Positions 1-6,793 of a DNA stretch of 64,000 nucleotides are shown here, one piece after another. This DNA is from CAVQZA01 sp963718355. GTDB taxonomy: Bacteria > Actinomycetota > Thermoleophilia > Gaiellales > Gaiellaceae. Each line of letters opens with the position of its first letter. Position 1 is the first letter of the stretch. The notes beneath the pieces were generated by a model. The model made no database searches and was not told where the DNA came from. It worked only from the letters and a program-made list of their open reading frames with translations. The DNA lies in the NCBI GenBank assembly GCA_963718355.1, contig CAVQZA010000015.1, forward strand, positions 1 to 64,000. The letters are read 5' to 3'. The translations under genes were made by a program, and so were the position numbers.

Positions 1-28
1 GGCGCTCTCCCAGCTGAGCTAACGCCCC
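1..28 (-). tRNA. tRNA 5' portion, probably tRNA-Ala, cut by window start
   Basis: Read on the minus strand from position 28, the sequence begins GGGGCGTTAGCTCAGC and continues with GGGAGAGCGCC. This is an acceptor 5' strand followed by a canonical D-arm. The anticodon lies outside the window. The GGGGC start and the D-arm are typical of bacterial tRNA-Ala, but the isotype cannot be proven from this half. Confidence 0.8.
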
Positions 29-73
29 AGGAGGCTCCTCAGTGTAGAGGAGCCTCACACGGGCGTTCCCTTC

Positions 74-412
74 TTACGCGGCTGCTGCTGTGCCGGTGCC
101 GAGAGGCTGGCCCAGGCGTTGTGCCCACCAGGACGACTCCCAGTTGTCCGACGGCTGCTCTGCGCGACCCGACAGGGGCGGCGAGAGCGGCGGCTCCAGC
201 AGCGGCTCCGGCTCGGGCGCTCTTGCGAGCGTGCGTGCGGCAAGCGAAGCCTCCCGCATGTCGAGCTGCGCCGCCACGCGCAGCATCTCCACACGGAGCG
301 CCTCGAGCCGGGCCACCTCTTGTTCCACCCGGCGTAGCTCCGCCTCGCGGCGGTTCAACTCTTCCTCGCGCTCGGCGAGGACGACATTGAGATCTGTTCC
401 CCCGTACTGCAT
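74..412 (-). CDS. small coiled-coil protein with proline-rich tail
   Basis: A protein of 112 residues that I do not recognise. Residues about 8-55 form a strongly charged heptad-like helix rich in Glu, Arg and Leu (AEREEELNRREAELRR), predicted to be a coiled coil. The C-terminal third is Pro/Glu and Trp-containing low-complexity sequence. I chose the ATG at 412 because GGAGGAGGGG lies about 8 nt upstream; an in-frame start 14 codons further out has no such site. No signal peptide or membrane segment is visible. It could be a cytoplasmic scaffold or nucleoid-associated protein, but nothing in the sequence decides this. Confidence 0.55.
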   Translation of the reverse strand: MQYGGTDLNVVLAEREEELNRREAELRRVEQEVARLEALRVEMLRVAAQLDMREASLAARTLARAPEPEPLLEPPLSPPLSGRAEQPSDNWESSWWAQRLGQPLGTGTAAAA

Positions 413-534
413 AGCGGCACCCCTCCTCCATAAACGAACTGTGCCGCAGTGCACGCTTGGTATCGGCGTCGGGGCGCCAACCGCCGATCCCTCGTTCGAG
501 GCACCGGCGGCGGGTAGATCGAGAAAGGTCTGTT

Positions 535-777
535 CTAGGCGGCGCGCTCGAGCCGCTCTTCCTGGCGGGCTCGAACGATGATCGCGTCGCGGGCGCCGAA
601 CCGCATGGTGGCGCGGGTCTGGCGGTGCTCGTGCCAGAGCTCGTCGAGCCGTGCGTTGACGGCCTTCAGCTCGACCGAGACGGCGGGATTGTGGGCCTGC
701 GAGAGGGCCTGCCAGAGCTCTGCGCGGCGGGCGCTCTCGATATCGATCTCAGCGTGGATCTCCTGTAGCGGTCTCAT
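535..777 (-). CDS. small helical protein of unknown function
   Basis: An 80-residue, highly charged, probably all-helical protein (IHAEIDIESARRAELW near the start, RLDELWHEHRQ in the middle). It ends in an Arg/Glu-rich tail. It faintly resembles the small actinobacterial DUF2630-type proteins, but I am not confident of that. It lies downstream of the metallopeptidase gene and its tiny overlapping partner on the same strand, with a 28-nt gap, so the three may be co-transcribed. A 122-bp gap to the next minus-strand gene (413-534) shows no clear RNA element. Confidence 0.6.
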   Translation of the reverse strand: MRPLQEIHAEIDIESARRAELWQALSQAHNPAVSVELKAVNARLDELWHEHRQTRATMRFGARDAIIVRARQEERLERAA

Positions 778-805
778 GCCCCATAGAACGCACTGCAGGT
801 GCGGG

Positions 806-889
806 TCATTCCCGGGGCCAGCGGCCCAGGAAGAAGTAGGCGATCACGCCGAGCCCTACGAGTCCCGCAACCGCCGCGACGACGTTCAT
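806..889 (-). CDS. 27-residue single-pass membrane micropeptide
   Basis: This open frame begins ATG at 889 and ends TGA at 808-806. It encodes a hydrophobic stretch (AAVAGLVGLGVIAYFFLG) followed by a short charged end (RWPRE), as expected of a single transmembrane helix. Its ATG overlaps the stop codon of the metallopeptidase gene as ATGA, the arrangement of translational coupling seen at many real junctions in this window. It is too short for routine gene callers. No function can be assigned; a membrane anchor or modulator for the adjacent protease is a guess. Confidence 0.5.
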   Translation of the reverse strand: MNVVAAVAGLVGLGVIAYFFLGRWPRE

Positions 890-1215
890 GCGTAGCCGAG
901 CTCATCGAGGCGATCCTCGTCGATCCCGAAATAGTGGGCGAGCTCGTGGAGGACGGTGATCCGGATCTCGTCCTCGAGCTCGGCCGGATCCGGGAACTCC
1001 TCCTCGAGCGGGCGCCGGAAGATGGTGATCCGGTCCGGCATCAGCGCGACCCAGTCGCCGCGCTCGGGCAGCGGCACCCCCTCGTAGAGGCCGAAGAGGT
1101 CTGGGTCGTCGGGATGCTCATCCTCGATCACGATCTCGATGTTGCGGACGGCCGCGGCGAGGTCGGGCGGCAGCGAGGCGAGCGCACTCTGCACCTGGCG
1201 TTCGAAGGCATCCAC
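886..1215 (-). CDS. minimal zincin-type metallopeptidase family protein
   Basis: A 109-residue acidic protein carrying HELAHYFGIDEDRLDELGY at its C terminus. This is the HExxH...G...RLxELGY signature of the small 'metallopeptidase family' (PF06262-like) proteins common in Actinobacteria. The two His of HELAH and a downstream acidic residue should bind zinc. Their substrates are largely unknown. The start is GTG at 1215; no Shine-Dalgarno is visible, and a TATTCT hexamer lies 8 nt upstream, so the mRNA is probably leaderless. It is divergent from leuC across only 20-25 bp and overlaps the membrane micropeptide at its stop. Confidence 0.85.
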   Translation of the reverse strand: MDAFERQVQSALASLPPDLAAAVRNIEIVIEDEHPDDPDLFGLYEGVPLPERGDWVALMPDRITIFRRPLEEEFPDPAELEDEIRITVLHELAHYFGIDEDRLDELGYA

Positions 1216-1222
1216 CGGCCCG

Positions 1223-1229
1223 TAGAATA
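1223..1229. promoter_or_regulatory. candidate bidirectional -10 element, metallopeptidase/leuC
   Basis: TAGAATA reads TAGAAT on the plus strand, 6 nt before ATG 1235, and TATTCT on the minus strand, 8 nt before GTG 1215. Both would give transcripts starting at or next to the start codon. This is inferred from sequence only; no -35 is obvious. Confidence 0.5.
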
Positions 1230-1234
1230 GAGGG

Positions 1235-2635
1235 ATGCCGATGACTCTTTTCGAGCGGATCTGGGAGGCGCACGTCGTGCGCGAGGAGCCAGGCGAGCCT
1301 GCGCTGATCTTCGCCGACCTCCATCTCGTGCACGAGGTGACCTCGCCGCAGGCCTTCGAGGGGCTGCGGCTGGCGGGTCGGCGCGTGCGGCGGCCCGACC
1401 TGACGGTCGCGACGATGGATCACTCGGTGCCGACGGTGCTTGGGCCGATCGAGGACGACCTTGCGCGCGCCCAGCTCGACGCGCTCCGCGCGAACTGCGA
1501 GGAGTTCGGGATCCCGCTCTTCGCCACCGGCTCCGGGCGCGAGGGGATCGTCCACGTGATCGGGCCCGAGCTCGGCGTGACGCAGCCCGGGATGACCGTC
1601 GTGTGCGGCGACAGCCACACCTCGACGCATGGCGCGTTCGGGGCGCTCGCGATCGGGATCGGCACCTCGGAGGTCGAGCACGTGCTCGCGACGCAGACGC
1701 TCTCGCAGCGCCGGCCGAAGACCCTGCGCGTCCACTTCGACGGCGCGCTGCCGCTCGGCCTGACCGCGAAGGACATGATCCTCGGCGCGATCGGCCAGCT
1801 CGGCGTCGCCGGCGGCGTCGGCCACGCGATCGAGTACACCGGCGAGGCGATCGAGGCGCTCTCGATGGAGGGCCGCATGACCGTCTGCAACATGTCGATC
1901 GAGGCCGGCGCACGTGCGGGGATGATCGCGCCGGACGAGACGACCTTCGCCTACCTCGAGGGCCGCCGCGGCGCGCCGAAGGGCGCCGCGTGGGAGGCTG
2001 CGCTCGATCGCTGGCGCGCGCTTCCGTCCGATCCCGACGCGTTCTACGACGACACGTTCGACGTCGACGTCTCCGCGCTGAAGCCGCAGGTCACCTGGGG
2101 CACGAATCCCGGGATGGTCGCGCCGGTGGACGGAGCGGTTCCGGACCCGTCCGGCTACGACGATCCCGACGAGCGCGCCGCGGTCGAGCGCGCGCTCGAG
2201 TACATGGCGCTCGAGCCGGGCACCGCCATCGCGGACATCCACGTCGACCGCGTCTTCATCGGCTCGTGCACGAACTCGCGGCTCGAGGACCTGCGCGCGG
2301 TCGCCGAGGTCGTGCGCGGCAAGCGCGTCGCCTCGTCGGTGCGCGCGATGGTCGTCCCGGGCTCGGCGGTGATCAAGGCGCAGGCCGAGAAGGAGGGCCT
2401 CGACCGGATCTTCGTCGACGCGGGCTTCGAATGGCGCCAGGCCGGCTGCTCGATGTGCCTCGGCATGAACCCCGACATTCTCGCGCCGGGCGAGCGCTGC
2501 GCCTCGACCTCGAACCGCAACTTCGAGGGGCGCCAGGGCAGCGGCGGGCGCACGCATCTCGTCAGCCCGGTCACTGCGGCCGCGACCGCGCTTGCCGGCC
2601 ACTTCGTCGACATCCGCGACCTGGTGCCGGCGTGA
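1235..2635 (+). CDS. leuC: 3-isopropylmalate dehydratase large subunit
   Basis: LeuC and LeuD together isomerise 2-isopropylmalate to 3-isopropylmalate in leucine synthesis. The 466-residue protein has the aconitase-superfamily features: the N-terminal TLFERIWEAH, VCGDSHTSTHGAFG near residue 130, and the [4Fe-4S] ligands in GSCTNSR (about 345) and CSMCLG (about 405). Two starts are possible. ATG 1235 sits 6 nt after a TAGAAT -10 and would be leaderless. ATG 1241 has AGAGGG at good spacing and gives the family-typical N terminus. The stop overlaps the leuD start. It stands apart from leuB, which is on the other strand in the large ilv-thr-phe run. Confidence 0.97.
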   Translation: MPMTLFERIWEAHVVREEPGEPALIFADLHLVHEVTSPQAFEGLRLAGRRVRRPDLTVATMDHSVPTVLGPIEDDLARAQLDALRANCEEFGIPLFATGSGREGIVHVIGPELGVTQPGMTVVCGDSHTSTHGAFGALAIGIGTSEVEHVLATQTLSQRRPKTLRVHFDGALPLGLTAKDMILGAIGQLGVAGGVGHAIEYTGEAIEALSMEGRMTVCNMSIEAGARAGMIAPDETTFAYLEGRRGAPKGAAWEAALDRWRALPSDPDAFYDDTFDVDVSALKPQVTWGTNPGMVAPVDGAVPDPSGYDDPDERAAVERALEYMALEPGTAIADIHVDRVFIGSCTNSRLEDLRAVAEVVRGKRVASSVRAMVVPGSAVIKAQAEKEGLDRIFVDAGFEWRQAGCSMCLGMNPDILAPGERCASTSNRNFEGRQGSGGRTHLVSPVTAAATALAGHFVDIRDLVPA

Positions 2636-3216
2636 AGGCGCTGCGCAAGGTCACCGGAAACACGGCCGTGATCGACAGGCCCGATGTCGACACCGACCAG
2701 ATCATCCCGAAGCAGTTCCTGAAGCGGATCGAGAGAACGGGCTACGGCGAGTTCCTGTTCTTCGACTGGGCGAAGGATCCCGCGTTCGAGCTGCACAAGC
2801 CGGAGTACGCGGGCGCGAAGATCCTCGTCGCCGGGCGTAACTTCGGCTGCGGCTCGTCGCGCGAGCACGCGGCGTGGGCACTCCAGCAGGCGGGCTTCGA
2901 CGTCGTGATCGCGCCGTCGTTCGGCGACATCTTCCGCCAGAACAGCCTCAATATCGGCCTCGTGCCGGTGCGGATCGAGGAGGCGCGAGAGCTCGTCGCC
3001 TTCGGCGGCCAGGAGCTGACCGTCGACCTCGAGACGATGGAGATCACCACGCCCGACGGCCGCACGATTGCCTTCACGCTCGGCGAGCACGAGCGCCACT
3101 GCATCATGGAGGGCCTCGACGAGATCGCCCTCACACAGCGCCACGACGCGGAGATCGCCGCCTACGAAGCGCGCACAGAAGCGCCGATCGACACGCTTGC
3201 GCTTCAGGCCGGGTAG
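2632..3216 (+). CDS. leuD: 3-isopropylmalate dehydratase small subunit
   Basis: A 194-residue swivelling domain partner of LeuC, cytoplasmic. DTDQIIPKQFLKR near the N terminus and GRNFGCGSSREHAAWAL near residue 70 are the LeuD substrate-binding signatures. The start is GTG 2632, overlapping the leuC stop as GTGA, so the two subunits are probably translated in a coupled way. The 3' end overlaps the end of pheA on the other strand by 13 bp, leaving no room for a terminator between these convergent genes. Length is normal for bacterial LeuD. Confidence 0.97.
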   Translation: MKALRKVTGNTAVIDRPDVDTDQIIPKQFLKRIERTGYGEFLFFDWAKDPAFELHKPEYAGAKILVAGRNFGCGSSREHAAWALQQAGFDVVIAPSFGDIFRQNSLNIGLVPVRIEEARELVAFGGQELTVDLETMEITTPDGRTIAFTLGEHERHCIMEGLDEIALTQRHDAEIAAYEARTEAPIDTLALQAG

Positions 3217-4034
3217 GAGCCGAACACCCGCAGTCGCTGGGTTGCTCGGCCCATCTCGCCTAGCGCGTCGTTGATGTCCGGGTCGAGCGGATGGCCCGAG
3301 AAGACCGCGTCGAAGCGGTAGCGGAACGGCGCATTCGGGATCGGGCGCGAGACGAGCTGGACGAGATCGATCCCGTGGCGGCCGAACGGGCCGAGCGCCG
3401 TGTGGAGCGCGCCTGGCGCGTGATTGGTGACGAACGAGAACGCGGTGCGGAACTCGCCGTCGCCGCCGTTTCGGTCGAGCCGCGTCCAGGTCGCGAGCAG
3501 CGCGAAGCGGGTGTACGCCTCGGGATGGTCGCCCACGTCGTCGGCGAGCACGTCGAGGCCGTAGGTCGCCGCGGCGCGCTCGCTCGCGATCGCGGCCTGA
3601 AGCGGGTCGCCGCTGTCCGCGACGTGCTTCGCGGCGTCCGCGGTGGTCGCCGCGGCGACCGCGCTCGCGTTCGGCAGCGAGGCGAGGAGTACACGGCACT
3701 GGTCGAGCGCGACCGGGTGCGAGTGAACCACGCGGATCTCCTCGAGCGGCGTTCCCGCGCGGCCGACGAGCTGGTGACGGATCGGCAGAACCGTCTGGCC
3801 GATGATCGACAACGGCGAGTCATAGAGGAGGTCGTGCGTCTCGGCGACCGGTCCTGAGAGCGAGCTCTCGATCGGCAGCACGCCGTACTCGACCTCGCGC
3901 TCGGCAACCGCCTCCGCGACTGCGCGGAAGCTCGGCAGTGCGACCGCCTCGGCGCCGTCGGGCAGGAACCGCTCGCAGGCAGCCGCGCTGTGGGCGCCTT
4001 CACGGCCGGGGTATGCGACCTTGATCTCGTTCAT
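3204..4034 (-). CDS. pheA: prephenate dehydratase with ACT domain
   Basis: Converts prephenate to phenylpyruvate in phenylalanine synthesis. The catalytic domain covers about residues 1-180 (YPGREGAHSAAA, GVLPIESSLSG, VHSHPVALDQC). A C-terminal ACT domain (about 195-275, FVTNHAPGALHTALG) would give Phe feedback inhibition. There is no fused chorismate mutase; that activity is a separate gene two cistrons upstream (5184-5435). ATG 4034 is preferred to the GTG one codon earlier, because AGAAAGG lies at proper spacing before the ATG. It is preceded by its own promoter, a Phe-rich leader peptide and mutually exclusive hairpins, so attenuation is the likely regulation. Confidence 0.96.
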   Translation of the reverse strand: MNEIKVAYPGREGAHSAAACERFLPDGAEAVALPSFRAVAEAVAEREVEYGVLPIESSLSGPVAETHDLLYDSPLSIIGQTVLPIRHQLVGRAGTPLEEIRVVHSHPVALDQCRVLLASLPNASAVAAATTADAAKHVADSGDPLQAAIASERAAATYGLDVLADDVGDHPEAYTRFALLATWTRLDRNGGDGEFRTAFSFVTNHAPGALHTALGPFGRHGIDLVQLVSRPIPNAPFRYRFDAVFSGHPLDPDINDALGEMGRATQRLRVFGSYPA

Positions 4035-4059
4035 CACGCCTTTCTGGATCGTTGCTGGG

Positions 4060-4121
4060 CTCCCGCCTCGGGTGCGTATCTGTCTAGCCGGCGAAGGCGG
4101 GAGGTGCGGTACGCCGGCTAG
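4060..4121 (-). promoter_or_regulatory. pheA leader attenuator region with alternative hairpins
   Basis: On the minus strand, CTAGCCGGCG (4121-4112, containing the leader peptide stop codon) is perfectly complementary to CGCCGGCTAG (4093-4084). CTCCCGCCT (4103-4095), in the loop between them, is perfectly complementary to AGGCGGGAG (4068-4060). The two pairings cross, so they would compete or form a pseudoknot. The last segment lies just upstream of the pheA ribosome-binding site (AGAAAGG, 4045-4039). No U-run follows, so control of translation is as plausible as transcription termination. Confidence 0.7.
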
Positions 4122-4189
4122 CGCGTAAAGGAGAGCGCGCCGAAAAACTCGAACGAGAAGAAGGAGCTTGTCTCGTGCGGGCGCGTCAT
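4118..4189 (-). CDS. pheL: phenylalanine leader peptide of pheA
   Basis: A 23-codon reading frame from ATG 4189 to TAG 4118. Its second half is SSFFSFEFFGALSFTR, with six Phe codons in eleven positions. By analogy with enterobacterial pheL, a ribosome short of Phe-tRNA would stall on these codons and change folding of the downstream hairpins. The stop codon lies inside the first hairpin arm. A TTGACC-17-TACCCT promoter ends 9 nt before the ATG. The gene symbol is by functional analogy, not by sequence homology. Confidence 0.75.
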   Translation of the reverse strand: MTRPHETSSFFSFEFFGALSFTR

Positions 4190-4198
4190 CAGGCCCTC

Positions 4199-4227
4199 AG
4201 GGTAGGCGGCACGCACGGCTAGGTCAA
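4199..4227 (-). promoter_or_regulatory. promoter of the pheA leader
   Basis: TTGACC at 4227-4222 and TACCCT at 4204-4199 are separated by exactly 17 nt on the minus strand. The leuB stop codon lies in the spacer. Initiation about 7 nt downstream would put the start just before the leader ATG at 4189, giving pheA a promoter independent of the upstream run. Confidence 0.65.
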
Positions 4228-5187
4228 ATGGGAGATGACCGCGTCGCCGAGTCCCGAAGTGGTGGCCGTGCCGCCGAGGTCCGGCGTCGGCGCCTCGGCG
4301 AGTGCCGCGGCGACGGCTTCGCGTAGCCGGGCCGCGTCGCCGGGCCGATCGAGGCCATGCTCGAGCAGGAGCGCGGTCGAGAGCAGCATCGCCGCGGGGT
4401 TCGCGATTCCCTGGCCGGTGATGTCGGGCGCCGAGCCGTGCACCGGCTCGAACAGGCCCGGCGGATGTGCGCCGAGACTCGCGGACGGCGCGAGCCCGAG
4501 CCCGCCGGTCACCGCCGCGGCGAGGTCGGAGAGGATGTCGCCGAACATGTTCTCGGTCACGAGCACGTCGAAGCGCGTCGGGTGCGAGTGCAGCTGCATC
4601 GCCGCGTTGTCGACGAGCATGTGCTCGACCTCGACGCCGGGATAGTCGGCGGCGACCTCGTTCACGACCCGCCGCCACATCCGCGAGGTCTCGAGCACGT
4701 TGGCCTTGTCCACGGAGGTCAGGTGTTCGCGCCGCGCGGCCGCGAGCTCGAACGCGCGCCGCGCGACCCGTTCGACCTGGCTCGGGTGGTACTCGAGCGT
4801 GTCGAACACCGTCCCGTCGTCACGTGTCCCGCGGGCGCCGTAGTAGAGCCCGCCGACGAGCTCCCGGACGATCAGGATGTCGATCTCGCCCTGCTGGGCA
4901 GGCCGCAGGTTCGCGAAGACGTCGAGCTCGGAGCGCAGCTTCATCAACCCCTGCTCGGGGCGGACATCGGCCGCGTCGAACTCCGGATCGCCGATCGGCG
5001 CCTTCAGCACCGCCTCCGCGCTCTTGCACGCCGCGAGCGTCTCGTCGGGGAGCGGCGACCCGGTCGCCCGGATCGCCGCTCCGCCGAAGACATGCTCCTC
5101 CCAGTCGAGCCCGAAGTAGTCGAGCACCCGGGTCGCCTCGCGGGCGACCTCGGGCCCGATCCCGTCGCCGGGGAGGACGGCGATCAT
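4219..5187 (-). CDS. leuB: 3-isopropylmalate dehydrogenase
   Basis: Oxidatively decarboxylates 3-isopropylmalate with NAD in leucine synthesis. The 322 residues carry the intact active site: LRSELDVFANLRP, VRELVGGLYYG (Arg and Tyr), TSVDKANVL (Lys), VDNAAMQL (Asp), ENMFGDILSD (two metal-binding Asp) and HGSAPDITGQGIANP. It is somewhat shorter than the usual 340-360 residues. The ATG at 5187 overlaps the chorismate mutase stop as ATGA. It is the functional counterpart to the residue-stripped paralogue at 15480-16415. Confidence 0.96.
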   Translation of the reverse strand: MIAVLPGDGIGPEVAREATRVLDYFGLDWEEHVFGGAAIRATGSPLPDETLAACKSAEAVLKAPIGDPEFDAADVRPEQGLMKLRSELDVFANLRPAQQGEIDILIVRELVGGLYYGARGTRDDGTVFDTLEYHPSQVERVARRAFELAAARREHLTSVDKANVLETSRMWRRVVNEVAADYPGVEVEHMLVDNAAMQLHSHPTRFDVLVTENMFGDILSDLAAAVTGGLGLAPSASLGAHPPGLFEPVHGSAPDITGQGIANPAAMLLSTALLLEHGLDRPGDAARLREAVAAALAEAPTPDLGGTATTSGLGDAVISHLT

Positions 5188-5435
5188 GTCTCGCGCTTGG
5201 AGAGGTCGAGCAGCTCCTGGAGGATGTGCGCGAGCCCGGTGTCCGAGAGAGGGCCACGGTTGGTGCGCCGCAGGTCGTCGAGCAGCGCCGCCTCGCGGCC
5301 GGGGTCGAGGAATGCGATCCCGTTCTCCTCCTTGTAGCGCTTGATCTGAGCCACGAGCTCGAGCCGCTTGTTGATCGCGTCGACGATCTCTCGATCGTTG
5401 TCGGTGACCTGGTCGCGCAGCTCGTCCAGGCTCAC
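5184..5435 (-). CDS. aroQ: chorismate mutase, AroQ class, monofunctional
   Basis: An 83-residue all-helical protein with the AroQ pattern (REIVDAINKRLELVAQIKRY, then DPGREAALLDDLRR). It would rearrange chorismate to prephenate for Phe and Tyr synthesis, supplying the PheA encoded downstream. The start is GTG 5435, overlapping the threonine synthase stop as GTGA, and its own stop overlaps the leuB ATG. It is therefore sandwiched in a coupled three-gene unit that would be expressed downstream of the SAM riboswitch. Confidence 0.88.
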   Translation of the reverse strand: MSLDELRDQVTDNDREIVDAINKRLELVAQIKRYKEENGIAFLDPGREAALLDDLRRTNRGPLSDTGLAHILQELLDLSKRET

Positions 5436-6643
5436 GCAGCGACTCCCAGCCGCTCGAGGACGGCATCGGCGTCGGCCTCGATGTGGATCGGCTGGAGCGC
5501 GTCCGCGACCGGGCCGGGCGTCTTCAGGCCGTCGCCGGTGACGAGCAGGACGACGCGGTCCGACGCGCCGACCTCGCCGAGGGCCACAGCCTCGCGCAGT
5601 GCGCCGAGCGTGACACCTGCGGCGGTCTCGCCGAACACGCCGGCTGTCTCGGCCAGGAGCAGCATGTTCGCGCCGATCTCCTGCTCGAGCGTGACGTGGA
5701 TCGAGCCGCCCGACTCGCGCGCGGCGGTGATCGCCTCGTTGCCGTCGGCCGGATTGCCGATCGCGAGCGAGCGGGCCACCGTGTCTGGGCGGAGCGGCGT
5801 CACCTTGCGCTCCTCGTGGAACGCGGCCGCGACGGGCGAGCAGCCCTCGGCCTGGCCGCCGTAGAGCCGCGGCGCGGGCCCGTCGACGATCCCGAGCGAG
5901 CGCAGCTCGCCGAAGCCCTGGTGCACCTTGGAGAAGAGCGCGCCCGAGGCGATCGGGCAGAACACCGCGTCGGGCTGCTCCCAGCCGAGCTGCTCGGCGA
6001 CCTCGAAGGCCAGCGTCTTCGACCCCTCCGCGTAGTACGAGCGCAGGTTGACGTTGACGAAGCCCCACGGCAGCTCCCACGAGAGCTCGACCGAGAGGCG
6101 CGAGCAGTCGTCGTAGGTGCCGTTCACGGCGTAGATCGTGGCGCCGTAGACGTTCGTCGCGAGCAGCTTCTCCGGCTCGAGGTCGGCCGGGCAGAACACG
6201 GCCGCTTCGAGCCCCTCCGCGGCGGCGCGTGCGGCGACCGCATTGGCGAGGTTGCCCGTCGAGGAGCACGCGAGCGTGGTGAAGCCGAGCTCCTGGGCCT
6301 TTCTGGCCGCGACCGCGACGACCCGGTCCTTGAACGAGTGAGTCGGATTGGCCGTGTCCAGCTTGAGCCAGAGCTCGCCGACTCCGAGCTGGTCCGCGAG
6401 GCGCGGCGCAGCGACGAGCGGCGTGAAGCCGGGAGCCAGGCGCGGCTCGGCCGGCGCGGTTACCGGGAGCAGCTCGACGTAGCGCCAGATCGACGGCGGG
6501 CCGGCCTCGATCGACGCGCGGGTCGGCCGCTTGCCCCAGTCGTAGACCGGGTCGAGTGGGCCGAAGCAGCGCGTGCAGGGACCGAGCTGGTCGGCCGTGT
6601 GGGCTGTGCCGCATGCGCGGCAGCTAAGCGATGAAGCGGGCAT
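5432..6643 (-). CDS. zinc-ribbon threonine synthase paralogue under a SAM riboswitch
   Basis: A 403-residue fold-type II PLP enzyme annotated by similarity as threonine synthase, which converts O-phosphohomoserine to threonine. An N-terminal zinc ribbon (CRACG, then CTRCFGPLDPVYDW) precedes the PLP domain. The Schiff-base Lys is in THSFKDR and the phosphate-cup region is CSSTGNLANA. It is the second threonine synthase here, and much longer than the one in hom-thrC-thrB. ATG 6643 has AAGGAGGT 7 nt upstream. A clear SAM-I riboswitch precedes it, which is odd for a threonine gene and could mean a methionine-related role for this copy. That role is inference. Confidence 0.85.
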   Translation of the reverse strand: MPASSLSCRACGTAHTADQLGPCTRCFGPLDPVYDWGKRPTRASIEAGPPSIWRYVELLPVTAPAEPRLAPGFTPLVAAPRLADQLGVGELWLKLDTANPTHSFKDRVVAVAARKAQELGFTTLACSSTGNLANAVAARAAAEGLEAAVFCPADLEPEKLLATNVYGATIYAVNGTYDDCSRLSVELSWELPWGFVNVNLRSYYAEGSKTLAFEVAEQLGWEQPDAVFCPIASGALFSKVHQGFGELRSLGIVDGPAPRLYGGQAEGCSPVAAAFHEERKVTPLRPDTVARSLAIGNPADGNEAITAARESGGSIHVTLEQEIGANMLLLAETAGVFGETAAGVTLGALREAVALGEVGASDRVVLLVTGDGLKTPGPVADALQPIHIEADADAVLERLGVAA

Positions 6644-6665
6644 TCTCGAAACCTCCTTGTCGACG

Positions 6666-6757
6666 CTCGACATCCGTCCGGGTTTGGCACCTTGCTCGGG
6701 TGAGCAGGTTGCCGAGGCTTCATAGGGCCGGTCCCTCTGCCTCTCTTGATGCGGAGC
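6666..6757 (-). promoter_or_regulatory. SAM-I (S-box) riboswitch
   Basis: The minus strand shows the S-box core in order: a P1 strand with GCATCAAGAG, GAGGCAGAGGGACCGGCCC, TATGAAGCCTCGGCAACC, a TGCTC/GAGCA-capped P3, and GGTGCCAA. A short P4 and the P1 partner GGATG follow. P2 (GAGGC/GCCTC) and P3 (GGCAACC/GGTGCC) pair as in the family. The 3' side of P1 runs almost directly into GTCGA-GCG-TCGAC and the AAGGAGGT site, with no terminator or U-run. This suggests control of ribosome access. A TAGGAT at the ilvD stop may be an internal promoter. Confidence 0.88.
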
Positions 6758-6793
6758 GGACACGAGCCCGCTTCCGTTTCTGTAGCGCACATC

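Noticed and set aside
1118..2602. Long minus-strand open frame opposite leuC
   Set aside because: It is complementary to leuC codon for codon, has no recognisable domain, and shows the His/Arg/Asp repeats produced by antisense reading of GC-rich genes.
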